5,007 bases of DNA from an archaeon (GTDB lineage: Archaea > Aenigmatarchaeota > Aenigmatarchaeia > CG10238-14 > SCSR01), in assembly GCA_004297575.1 (NCBI GenBank), contig SCSR01000051.1:1-5007 (forward strand), in the 5' to 3' direction. Under the pieces are notes generated by a model, which saw only the letters and a program-made list of their open reading frames with translations, ran no database searches and was not told the DNA's origin. Of the stretch, positions 1 to 4,518 are shown in pieces. Each line of letters begins with the position of its first letter. Position 1 is the stretch's first letter. Position numbers and translations under genes: made by a program.

Positions 1-412
1 TGCAGGACCTACAAGCTTGATGCCAGGCCCGGTGATCAGCGAGTTTGCAAAGGTCAAGATACCTGCTGGTGTCGAGGAAGGGAAGATTGCTATCAAGAAG
101 GACACGACTGTTGCGAAAAAGGGCGGCGTGATTTCAAAGGATGCTGCGAATATTTTGAGGAAGCTGAAGATAGAGCCGATGAAGATAGGCATGAATGTAA
201 TGGCAGTTTTGGATAACGGAAGTGTTTACATGAAGGATGTGCTAAGCATGGTCGGCGAAGGTTTCTTGAACCAGGTAAAGCAGGCCCACCAGGAAGCTAT
301 CAATATGACTGTGGCTGTAGGATATCCGACGAAAGAGAATGTTGGCCACTTATTGTCTAAAGCTTACAGGCAAGCTGTAGCAATAGAAAACAAAATTGGA
401 GGAGGAAAGTAA
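1..412 (+). CDS. rpl10: Large ribosomal subunit protein L10 (archaeal P0), C-terminal part, 5' end outside window
   Basis: L10/P0 anchors the ribosomal stalk to 23S rRNA and carries L12 dimers that recruit translation factors. The frame is open from base 2, so the 136 visible residues are the C-terminal part and the start lies upstream. They begin AGPTSLMPGPV, which matches the archaeal AGPT-x-L-x-PGP segment opening the inserted domain II. That domain runs to about residue 82 (IPAGVEEGKIAIKKDTTV, then ANILRKLKIEP). Two amphipathic L12-binding helices follow, at about 86-107 and 111-132, separated by GYPT. Known archaeal P0 proteins (Pyrococcus, from memory) have a third such helix and a long acidic linker ending in a GLSALFG-type tail. 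Here the protein stops right after helix 2 with GGGK. The stop TAA shares its last A with the rpl12 ATG, so a frameshifted tail cannot lie between the genes. The family assignment is firm; the shortened C-terminus is seen directly. Confidence 0.93.
   Translation, partial: AGPTSLMPGPVISEFAKVKIPAGVEEGKIAIKKDTTVAKKGGVISKDAANILRKLKIEPMKIGMNVMAVLDNGSVYMKDVLSMVGEGFLNQVKQAHQEAINMTVAVGYPTKENVGHLLSKAYRQAVAIENKIGGGK
398..409 (+). promoter_or_regulatory. Ribosome binding site of rpl12 inside the rpl10 end
   Basis: GGAGGAGG at 398-405 is a strong Shine-Dalgarno sequence six bases before the rpl12 ATG at 412. The same bases are the GGA GGA GGA codons giving the last three glycines of L10. It settles the rpl12 start and, with the TAATG overlap, suggests translational coupling of the two stalk proteins. 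Confidence 0.8.
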
Positions 413-705
413 TGCAAGAAGTTTATACAGCATTGCTTCTCCACAGTGCAAAGCAAGCGGTGAACGAAGAGAACATAAAGAAAGTTCTATCAAGCGCTGG
501 AGCTTCGGTCGATGAGACCAAAGTGAAGGCTCTTGTTGCAAGCCTTGAGGGACAGAACATTGACGAACTGATCAAACAGGCTGCTGTAGTTGCTGCTGTG
601 CCTGCTGCTGGAGCGGCTGCTGAGAAGAAGGAAGAGAAGAAAGTTGAAGACGAAGAGAAAGCTGCTGAAAGCGCTTCTGCTGGATTGAGCTCCTTGTTTG
701 GGTAA
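412..705 (+). CDS. rpl12: Large ribosomal subunit protein L12 (archaeal P1)
   Basis: This is the acidic stalk protein that dimerises on L10 and contacts elongation and initiation GTPases. The 97 residues have the normal archaeal layout. A helical N-terminal dimerisation domain covers about 1-58 (MQEVYTALLLHSAKQAVNEE; the AGASVDETKVKALVASLEG stretch is typical). An alanine-rich hinge follows at about 58-70, then a charged Lys/Glu linker at 71-86. The tail ends GLSSLFG (91-97), the factor-binding signature. The ATG overlaps the rpl10 stop by one base and has a GGAGGAGG site ahead of it, so the two genes are surely cotranscribed. Length is close to other archaeal L12 proteins. Because L10 here has lost its own C-terminal tail, L12 is probably the only source of the factor-binding tail on this stalk (inference). 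Confidence 0.96.
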   Translation: MQEVYTALLLHSAKQAVNEENIKKVLSSAGASVDETKVKALVASLEGQNIDELIKQAAVVAAVPAAGAAAEKKEEKKVEDEEKAAESASAGLSSLFG

Positions 706-707
706 AA

Positions 708-744
708 GGTTTTTAAGAGCTCACAGCATTACTCTTTAGAGGCG
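708..744 (+). promoter_or_regulatory. Likely promoter and ribosome binding site of the HIT gene
   Basis: TTTTTAAG at 710-717 looks like an archaeal TATA box, five bases after the rpl12 stop. A transcription start about 26 bp from its centre would fall near 739, giving a leader of about ten bases. GAGG at 739-742 lies seven bases before the GTG at 750. The T run could also help end the rpl10-rpl12 transcript. Judged by eye only. Confidence 0.45.
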
Positions 745-749
745 AGAAT

Positions 750-1160
750 GTGGAGGATTGCATATTCTGCAAGATTGTAAGTAAGGAGATAGCAGCTAAT
801 GTCATCTATGAAGATACTAACACAATCGCTTTTCTTGACTTGAACCCTCGCAATCCAGGACACACGCTTGTCATCACAAAACAGCATTATGCAACAATTT
901 TCGAAATACCTGAGGAGATTATAGCTGATGTCTACAGGACTGTCAAGAAGATATCCAAGCCGTTGAAAGAAACCGTCAATGCCGATGGCATGAACACAGT
1001 CCAATCGAACATCGTATCGCAGGGCGTGCACCATTTCCATACACATGTTATTCCGAGATTTTGGGATGACAATATGCCAATTGTTTGGGAGTCACATCAT
1101 GCTGCTGATAGGGTTGAGCTGATGGCCATAGCTGAAAAGGTCAAAAGGCTTCTTGGCTAG
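750..1160 (+). CDS. HIT-family (histidine triad) nucleotide hydrolase, HINT-like
   Basis: Proteins of this branch are small homodimers that hydrolyse nucleoside phosphoramidates or related nucleotide conjugates in the cytoplasm. The 136 residues match the usual size. The N-terminus EDCIFCKIVSKE has C4 and C7, which bind zinc in many HINT-type members. FLDLNPRNPGHTLVITKQH (about 28-46) is the standard nucleotide-binding strand region. The triad is H95-F-H97-T-H99-V-I followed by PR; by family analogy H97 is the nucleophile. GTG at 750 is the start: the frame has a stop at 714-716, no in-frame ATG lies upstream, and a GAGG site sits seven bases before it. An ATG at 748 is in another frame. The last codon shares CTAG with the stop of the converging SOD gene. 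The exact substrate cannot be read from sequence. Confidence 0.93.
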   Translation: MEDCIFCKIVSKEIAANVIYEDTNTIAFLDLNPRNPGHTLVITKQHYATIFEIPEEIIADVYRTVKKISKPLKETVNADGMNTVQSNIVSQGVHHFHTHVIPRFWDDNMPIVWESHHAADRVELMAIAEKVKRLLG

Positions 1161-1750
1161 AGAGTGAACCTTTTCTCGACTTCATCCCAATTGACAATAT
1201 CCCACCATTTGTCAACAAAAGCAGCCTTGTCGTTCTTGTAATCGACATAGAATGCATGTTCCCACACATCCAAAATAAGCAACGTCCTCAGGTTCGCGAT
1301 ATTGTTGATATTGTGTTTCTCTATCTGCACGATTACAAGCTGTTTTGAATTCTGTTCAAATCCTAGTACCGCCCAACCAGATCCCTCAACAGTCTTGGCA
1401 GCAGTATCGAACTCTTTCTTGAAAGCATCGAAACTTCCAAAATCTTTGTCGATTTGTTTTGCAATCTCCCCATTTGGCTTGTTGTTGTCTTTTGTGCCTT
1501 TCATGTTTGTCCAGAACATGGAGTGAAGTATATGCCCATTGAGGTTGAAGGTCAAATCCCTCAGGACAGCTCTTGTGTCGATTTCCATTTCGCCTTTCCT
1601 AGATTTGTCCAACTTTTCAAGTGCAGCATTGGTCGCATTCACATAAGCAGCATGGTGCTTGTCATGATGGAGTGTCATAGTTTCCTTTGATATCACTGGT
1701 TCCAGAGCGTCGTACGCGTATGGCAATGGCGGCAATTCTACTTTTTGCAT
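1157..1750 (-). CDS. sod: Superoxide dismutase, Fe/Mn family
   Basis: The enzyme dismutates superoxide to oxygen and hydrogen peroxide. The 197 residues open with VELPPLPYAYDALEP, the family N-terminus. The four metal ligands can be placed by motif: H28 (LHHDKHH), H76 (LHSMFW), D161 and H165 (DVWEHAFY). Y36 is the active-site tyrosine and GSGWAVL is at 123-129. G72, four residues before H76, is the Mn-type choice rather than the Gln of bacterial Fe-SOD. H146 in IEKHN occupies the outer-sphere position where bacterial MnSOD has Gln, as in archaeal SODs such as that of Sulfolobus. The metal, Fe or Mn or either, is therefore undecided. The C-terminus ends at WDEVEKRFTL, shorter than the Sulfolobus form recalled from memory. 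The ATG has no SD but an AT-rich box centred 26 bp upstream, so the mRNA may be leaderless. No signal peptide is visible; cytoplasmic. Confidence 0.96.
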   Translation of the reverse strand: MQKVELPPLPYAYDALEPVISKETMTLHHDKHHAAYVNATNAALEKLDKSRKGEMEIDTRAVLRDLTFNLNGHILHSMFWTNMKGTKDNNKPNGEIAKQIDKDFGSFDAFKKEFDTAAKTVEGSGWAVLGFEQNSKQLVIVQIEKHNINNIANLRTLLILDVWEHAFYVDYKNDKAAFVDKWWDIVNWDEVEKRFTL

Positions 1751-1770
1751 AATTAACTTTTGTTCCAGAT

Positions 1771-1781
1771 GTTATTATATT
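1771..1781 (-). promoter_or_regulatory. TATA-like box for sod, possibly shared with the divergent DHH gene
   Basis: On the minus strand ATATAATAAC (1780-1771) is centred about 26 bp before the sod ATG, the usual TATA-to-start spacing, and no SD is present, so sod is probably leaderless. The box is nearly symmetric in AT content. On the plus strand it would place a start near 1802, usable by the DHH gene. A second AT-rich candidate for the plus strand is TTATTAG at 1786-1792. Confidence 0.5.
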
Positions 1782-1818
1782 CTGATTATTAGAAGCTAGT
1801 GAACCAATACTGATAAAT

Positions 1819-2892
1819 ATGGCTTGGGAGGAAACGGTGAAACCAGCTGTAGAATTTTTAGGGAAGATGAAGACTGGGAGCAAAGTTGCGGTTATTCTCG
1901 GGCATGACGATGATACTGTATGCTCTGCTGCGGTCATATACAGACTGCTGAAGAAAATCGGTATGAAACCGTCTCTTGTTGTGTCTGGTCAGAATTTCAC
2001 AATTACCGACGACGCTGTTGCTCGTGTAAGAAAATTAAAACCTGATTATATTGTTGTGCTAGATATAGCGGATATCGGCATTGAACTGATGGACAAATTG
2101 AAGAAAATCGGGGGTGTTTTGAATATTGACCATCACAATGTCAAACCGTATGCTGGAATCACATATGTCAACCCGAGAATTGCTGATGCTCATGCATACA
2201 TACCTGTGAGCTATTTGTGTTACAGGATATACGCGGAATTTTTAGATGCAGATGATATATCATGGATTGCTGGGATTGGAACGCTCGGGGACCATGGCGT
2301 GACTAACTGTTTGGATTTGTTTAAAAAAGTTAACGAAAGATATCCGGAATTGATCGGGGGCAAGGAGCTTGTTGATGAGAAATTGTATGACGGCTCAATC
2401 ATTGGCAAGCTTGCAAGCGTGGTTGATTCTGCACGAGTCGCTGTCGGACCTAAAGGCAGCATGAAGGCTGTGAAGGTGCTGATAGATGCCAAGAGTTACA
2501 ACGATGTGACAGGTAACAAACAACTGAAAAACTGGTACACACAGACACGCCTAGAGTTCAGAAGAATTGTTGAAGATTTTTGGAAGAACAAGACGGAAAG
2601 GGATGATATCGTGTTCTATGTTATAACATCCAAGTACAATTTCAAATCTGCGTTGTCGGGATATCTGCAGCAGTCGTTTGCCAACAAGATAATAATGATT
2701 GGTCACAAAGATGGGGATGTTTTAGATATAAGTTTCAGGCGAGGTGCCAAAGTGAATACAGATTTATCTCAGCTTGCAGCAAAGGTAGTCAAGTCTATAC
2801 CAAATTCCACAGGTGGTGGGCATGAGGCAGCGAGCGCTGTGCGGGTGCCTATTGGGAAAGTAGGCGAACTGCTAAAGATATTATCAAAATGA
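1819..2892 (+). CDS. DHH/DHHA1 phosphoesterase, RecJ-like superfamily
   Basis: DHH proteins are metal-dependent phosphodiesterases acting on single-stranded nucleic acid or small nucleotides. The 357 residues show the DHH domain in order: motif I G28-H-D-D-D-T33 then SAA, motif II around D82 (VVLDIAD), motif III D104-H105-H106 within LNIDHHN followed by YVNPR, and motif IV D158 in GTLGDHG. The C-terminal DHHA1 domain has SFRRG and GGGHEAASA, with the GGGH motif at 332-335. Size is between archaeal HAN- and GAN-type RecJ homologues as I recall them, so either role, or an NrnA-like nano-RNase/phosphatase role, is possible. Motif I departs from the common HxDxDG. ATG 1819 is the first start; an in-frame GTG at 1837 has GGGAGG five bases upstream and may be the true start, removing six residues. 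A hairpin with a T run follows the stop. Confidence 0.9.
   Translation: MAWEETVKPAVEFLGKMKTGSKVAVILGHDDDTVCSAAVIYRLLKKIGMKPSLVVSGQNFTITDDAVARVRKLKPDYIVVLDIADIGIELMDKLKKIGGVLNIDHHNVKPYAGITYVNPRIADAHAYIPVSYLCYRIYAEFLDADDISWIAGIGTLGDHGVTNCLDLFKKVNERYPELIGGKELVDEKLYDGSIIGKLASVVDSARVAVGPKGSMKAVKVLIDAKSYNDVTGNKQLKNWYTQTRLEFRRIVEDFWKNKTERDDIVFYVITSKYNFKSALSGYLQQSFANKIIMIGHKDGDVLDISFRRGAKVNTDLSQLAAKVVKSIPNSTGGGHEAASAVRVPIGKVGELLKILSK
1826..1839 (+). promoter_or_regulatory. Internal Shine-Dalgarno and alternative GTG start of the DHH gene
   Basis: GGGAGG at 1826-1831 is followed after five bases by GTG at 1837-1839, in frame with the DHH gene. The upstream ATG at 1819 has no SD. Either the ATG is used on a short-leader mRNA and these bases merely encode Trp-Glu-Glu, or translation starts at the GTG. 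The SD quality favours the GTG, but the sequence alone does not decide. Confidence 0.4.
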
Positions 2893-2901
2893 TTTCTTCT
2901 A

Positions 2902-2938
2902 GCCAAAGGAGGCTTAGATTGCCTTATTTTGGCATTTT
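2902..2938 (+). terminator. Nested hairpin with T run after the DHH gene
   Basis: Ten bases past the DHH stop, GCCAAA (2902-2907) can pair with TTTGGC (2928-2933). Within that loop AGGC (2910-2913) can pair with GCCT (2921-2924) around a seven-base loop. ATTTT follows directly. This looks like an intrinsic terminator for the DHH transcript, though archaeal termination often needs only the T run. The hairpin also buries an AAAGGAGG Shine-Dalgarno sequence (2905-2912), so a translational control role is an alternative. Confidence 0.4.
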
Positions 2939-2994
2939 AAAGACTTGGAATACGTTGTTGGAAATCTGACCGGAAGTTTACTCCTTCACAAGAC

Positions 2995-3004
2995 GGGTAT
3001 ACCC
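2995..3004. promoter_or_regulatory. Perfect palindrome GGGTATACCC before the zinc-ribbon gene
   Basis: A ten-base perfect palindrome with a TATA-like centre lies about 32 bp before the ATG at 3032. If TATA here is the TBP site, transcription would start near 3026, leaving a leader of about six bases. The symmetric flanks would suit a dimeric repressor covering the TATA box. Another possible TATA is TTTTAAAG at 2935-2942, which would give a leader of nearly 70 bases. Confidence 0.3.
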
Positions 3005-3023
3005 CAAATACGAATATCTTTTA

Positions 3024-3028
3024 GTGAT
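3024..3028 (+). promoter_or_regulatory. SD-like GTGAT before the zinc-ribbon start
   Basis: GTGAT matches the 3' half of the archaeal Shine-Dalgarno sequence (AGGAGGTGAT) and ends three bases before the ATG at 3032. That is the right register for pairing with the 16S end. It supports the ATG over the in-frame TTG at 2945, which has no such site. Confidence 0.4.
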
Positions 3029-3031
3029 ATT

Positions 3032-3220
3032 ATGGAATGCTTGAGATGCAAATCACCGAAGATAATAAAATTCGTTGACGGTTTTGGGGAGAAGAGACTC
3101 TTTTGCAGGGGCTGCTGGGGCAGTTTCATTGAACAGAGGTTTGTAGATGCTTCTCAGACAAGATTGCCGCAATTCAACACAGAAGCTTACTATAGGCTAG
3201 GAGGGCATGACTTGTTATGA
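3032..3220 (+). CDS. Small zinc-ribbon protein, function unknown
   Basis: I do not recognise this 62-residue protein. It carries two CxxC pairs, C3-L-R-C6 at the very N-terminus and C25-R-G-C28, separated by 18 residues with a FVDGFGEKRLF hairpin-like stretch. This is a four-cysteine zinc ribbon. Such folds in tiny archaeal proteins bind nucleic acid or serve as subunits of transcription or translation complexes, but nothing here says which. The C-terminal half (from about 35) is polar and ends YYRLGGHDLL, with no membrane segment. The frame is open upstream to 2918 and has a TTG at 2945, but the extra residues lack a recognisable domain, while the ATG has a GTGAT site and begins the zinc ribbon. 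Its stop overlaps the next ATG as ATGA, so the two are probably co-translated. All arginine codons are AGA or AGG. Confidence 0.68.
   Translation: MECLRCKSPKIIKFVDGFGEKRLFCRGCWGSFIEQRFVDASQTRLPQFNTEAYYRLGGHDLL
3199..3205 (+). promoter_or_regulatory. Shine-Dalgarno for the 42-codon ORF
   Basis: AGGAGGG lies inside the end of the zinc-ribbon gene, 11 bases before the ATG at 3217. The spacing is long, but re-initiation at the ATGA overlap would help. A nearer ATG at 3207 opens only a ten-codon frame, so it is unlikely to be the target. Confidence 0.4.
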
Positions 3221-3345
3221 TAGAAGTTGCACGCGTTGAAATGGCAATGCTCGAAGATCGCGGGACTAACAAGCTGCGTGTCAATCTAATGAAGGATGGT
3301 CGTATTTTTGGTTTTATTCGCCCGGTTAGGAACCCAAGGGAATGA
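3217..3345 (+). CDS. 42-residue ORF overlapping the zinc-ribbon gene, function unknown
   Basis: This small frame starts at the ATG of the ATGA overlap and stops at TGA 3343-3345. The product is basic (seven Arg, two Lys, net positive) and has no cysteines or membrane segment. The second half, LRVNLMKDGRIFGFIRPVRN, alternates hydrophobic and polar residues like a beta hairpin turning at KDG. Three things support a real gene: the ATGA coupling, an AGGAGGG site 11 bases upstream, and a terminator-like hairpin that begins inside its stop codon. Against it, it is very short, and five of its seven arginines use CGC or CGT, unlike the AGA/AGG-only zinc-ribbon gene before it. I do not recognise the family. 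A nucleic-acid-binding partner of the zinc-ribbon protein is possible but only inferred. Confidence 0.5.
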   Translation: MIEVARVEMAMLEDRGTNKLRVNLMKDGRIFGFIRPVRNPRE

Positions 3346-3397
3346 GATAGCTTAACAGCCGTCTCTTCCCTACTATTTCTTCTTATTTCTATTCTCT
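3344..3397 (+). terminator. Hairpin and pyrimidine tract ending the zinc-ribbon/small-ORF unit
   Basis: GAGAT (3344-3348) pairs with GTCTC (3361-3365, one G-T wobble), and GCT (3350-3352) with AGC (3357-3359) around a four-base TAAC loop, with one A-C mismatch between the stems. Bases 3362-3397 then contain 32 pyrimidines and four A with no G. The hairpin begins in the TGA of the 42-codon ORF. The layout resembles an intrinsic terminator. Confidence 0.5.
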
Positions 3398-3414
3398 AAA
3401 ATTTCTTACCGCAA

Positions 3415-3448
3415 ATAGATTTTTAACCTAACTGGATAATATCTAATT
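3415..3448 (+). promoter_or_regulatory. Promoter of the membrane-protein gene, probably leaderless
   Basis: TTTTTAA at 3420-3426 is centred 26 bp before the ATG at 3449, so transcription should start at or next to the A of the ATG. GCAAAT just upstream (3411-3416) could be the BRE. No Shine-Dalgarno lies before the ATG, consistent with a leaderless mRNA. The rest of the 103 bp gap from 3346 is the terminator described separately. Confidence 0.55.
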
Positions 3449-3817
3449 ATGACGTACACGATGAATGGTATAGGAACACACCTATCAGGCGAGCGAAAAC
3501 TTACCGATGAAGAGTATAGAAAATGGGCCAAAGACATACCTCATGTTCCTGGTGTTACTAAAGACAATCTAAGGATTGCAACAGAATCGCTTGTAATCGG
3601 TTTTCTTCCGGTCATACCTTTGAAAACATTTGTGTATTACTACACTCAGAAAAGTTTTTGGCATGGTACAAAATACCTACCACTTTATTATCCTGCTGGG
3701 AAGGGGAAAGTTTACTGGGAACATGTTAAAAAGAGCATAGTCTTCTACTTGTCGCCTTTCTTAGTGCCGGCAATTATAATCTTTTTGTATTTGCTATCAC
3801 AGGGGGTTTTCGGTTAA
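3449..3817 (+). CDS. Small membrane protein with two predicted transmembrane helices, function unknown
   Basis: The 122 residues have a polar N-terminal part (1-45), a hydrophobic segment at about 47-65 (SLVIGFLPVIPLKTFVYYY), a polar aromatic-rich loop at 66-95 and a strong hydrophobic helix at about 96-116 (IVFYLSPFLVPAIIIFLYLL). No signal peptide precedes the first helix. The pairing of an N-terminal NGIGTHLSG with a later FLPVIPL resembles small uncharacterised proteins I recall with GTxLYG near the start and a PIIPL motif; this likeness is from memory and needs a profile search. The two prolines flanking VI at 54-57 suggest a kinked or re-entrant segment. ATG 3449 is preferred over an in-frame ATG at 3461 because a TTTTTAA box lies 26 bp before it. 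The gene converges on fibrillarin with 24 bp between stops and no evident functional link. Confidence 0.78.
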   Translation: MTYTMNGIGTHLSGERKLTDEEYRKWAKDIPHVPGVTKDNLRIATESLVIGFLPVIPLKTFVYYYTQKSFWHGTKYLPLYYPAGKGKVYWEHVKKSIVFYLSPFLVPAIIIFLYLLSQGVFG

Positions 3818-3841
3818 AATTAATTATTGCAATCGAGATTC

Positions 3842-4513
3842 CTATCTTCTAAATTTCATTACTACGAACAGATGGTGTTTCTCATAAGGGTCAAGCTCTA
3901 CCTTGTCGATGATATCAAAATGTTCCTCAAGTTTGACAAGAGCTTCCTTGTATATTTCCTGCGGATCCCTTGTCACGTCAATCGACTGGGACTTGATGGC
4001 TATCATTGCAATGCCATGCGATTTCAGGAACTTTTCAGAATTCCTTATCAAAATCGGTATCTGATCGTCGCTTGCAACATCCTCAAAAACAACATCGACT
4101 TGCTCGAAAATCTGGTTCTCATATTCCTCAGGCTTTCTCGAATCTGCCAACATCGGGAGAATATTTCCTCGAGCCTCTGCAACGGAGACCAGATCACGTA
4201 GCACACGTTCGGCTATATCCACACCGTATATGATTCCGTCCTTGCCGATGATATCGGAAAAATGCGAAGCTGTAGTGCCGCTTGCCACGCCGAGGTACAG
4301 TATCTTCATTCCTTTCTCTAGTGGAAAAACGTTCAATCCTTTCTTCAATGCCGCAGCCGGCTTGCTTCTGGTGTAATCCCAAACTCTGTATTCCACGCCA
4401 TCCTGCTTGAACAACTCCTCACCGTAGACTTTCTTCCCGGGAACAAGGTTGATTGTAGCAAATTTCCCATCTACGTTGAATACCCCTTGGAACTTGCTAG
4501 GCTTGGCTTTCAT
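3842..4513 (-). CDS. flpA: Fibrillarin-like rRNA/tRNA 2'-O-methyltransferase
   Basis: Fibrillarin is the SAM-dependent catalytic subunit of the box C/D sRNP, working with Nop5, L7Ae and a guide RNA to methylate ribose 2'-OH groups. The 223 residues match archaeal length. A short N-terminal domain (QGVF at 9-12, KVYGEELF at 28-35, VEYRVWDYTRSK at 40-51) leads into a Rossmann methyltransferase fold. The SAM loop is YLGVASGTT (73-81), the acidic strand end GVDIAE has D99, ADSRKP is at 123-128, D145 lies in VVFEDVA, and K174 in IAIKSQSIDVT. The residue after DVA is Ser148 rather than the usual Gln. It begins five bases after the nop5 stop, with no strong SD, so it is probably read from the nop5 transcript. 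Downstream, its stop is 24 bp from that of the converging membrane-protein gene. Confidence 0.97.
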   Translation of the reverse strand: MKAKPSKFQGVFNVDGKFATINLVPGKKVYGEELFKQDGVEYRVWDYTRSKPAAALKKGLNVFPLEKGMKILYLGVASGTTASHFSDIIGKDGIIYGVDIAERVLRDLVSVAEARGNILPMLADSRKPEEYENQIFEQVDVVFEDVASDDQIPILIRNSEKFLKSHGIAMIAIKSQSIDVTRDPQEIYKEALVKLEEHFDIIDKVELDPYEKHHLFVVMKFRR

Positions 4514-4518
4514 TCAAA

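Noticed and set aside
687..722. Two GAGCTC hexamers 30 bp apart at the end of rpl12
   Set aside because: The first is inside the codons for the LSSLFG tail; a repeated six-base palindrome is too weak to call.
729..1046. A 105-codon open frame on the minus strand across the HIT gene
   Set aside because: It lies fully antisense to the HIT coding region, whose histidine triad and zinc-type cysteines are clear; its translation shows no known motif.
1302..1937. Several open frames overlapping sod and the start of the DHH gene on either strand
   Set aside because: They are shadows of sod and the DHH gene, without ribosome binding sites or recognisable domains.
2945..3031. TTG at 2945 as the start of the zinc-ribbon gene
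   Set aside because: No SD precedes it and the extra 29 residues show no domain, while ATG 3032 has a GTGAT site and starts the first CxxC.
3346..3448. A possible small RNA gene (tRNA or C/D box) in the largest gap
   Set aside because: No T-loop GTTCRAnnC, no cloverleaf and no RTGATGA/CTGA box pair; the gap is explained by a terminator and a promoter.
3826..3833. ATTGCAAT palindrome between the converging membrane-protein and fibrillarin genes
   Set aside because: Eight bases in an AT-rich 24 bp gap is expected by chance, and there is no T run after it on either strand.
3827..4201. A 124-codon open frame on the plus strand
   Set aside because: It is antisense to fibrillarin, which has all its methyltransferase motifs; the product looks like a random translation.
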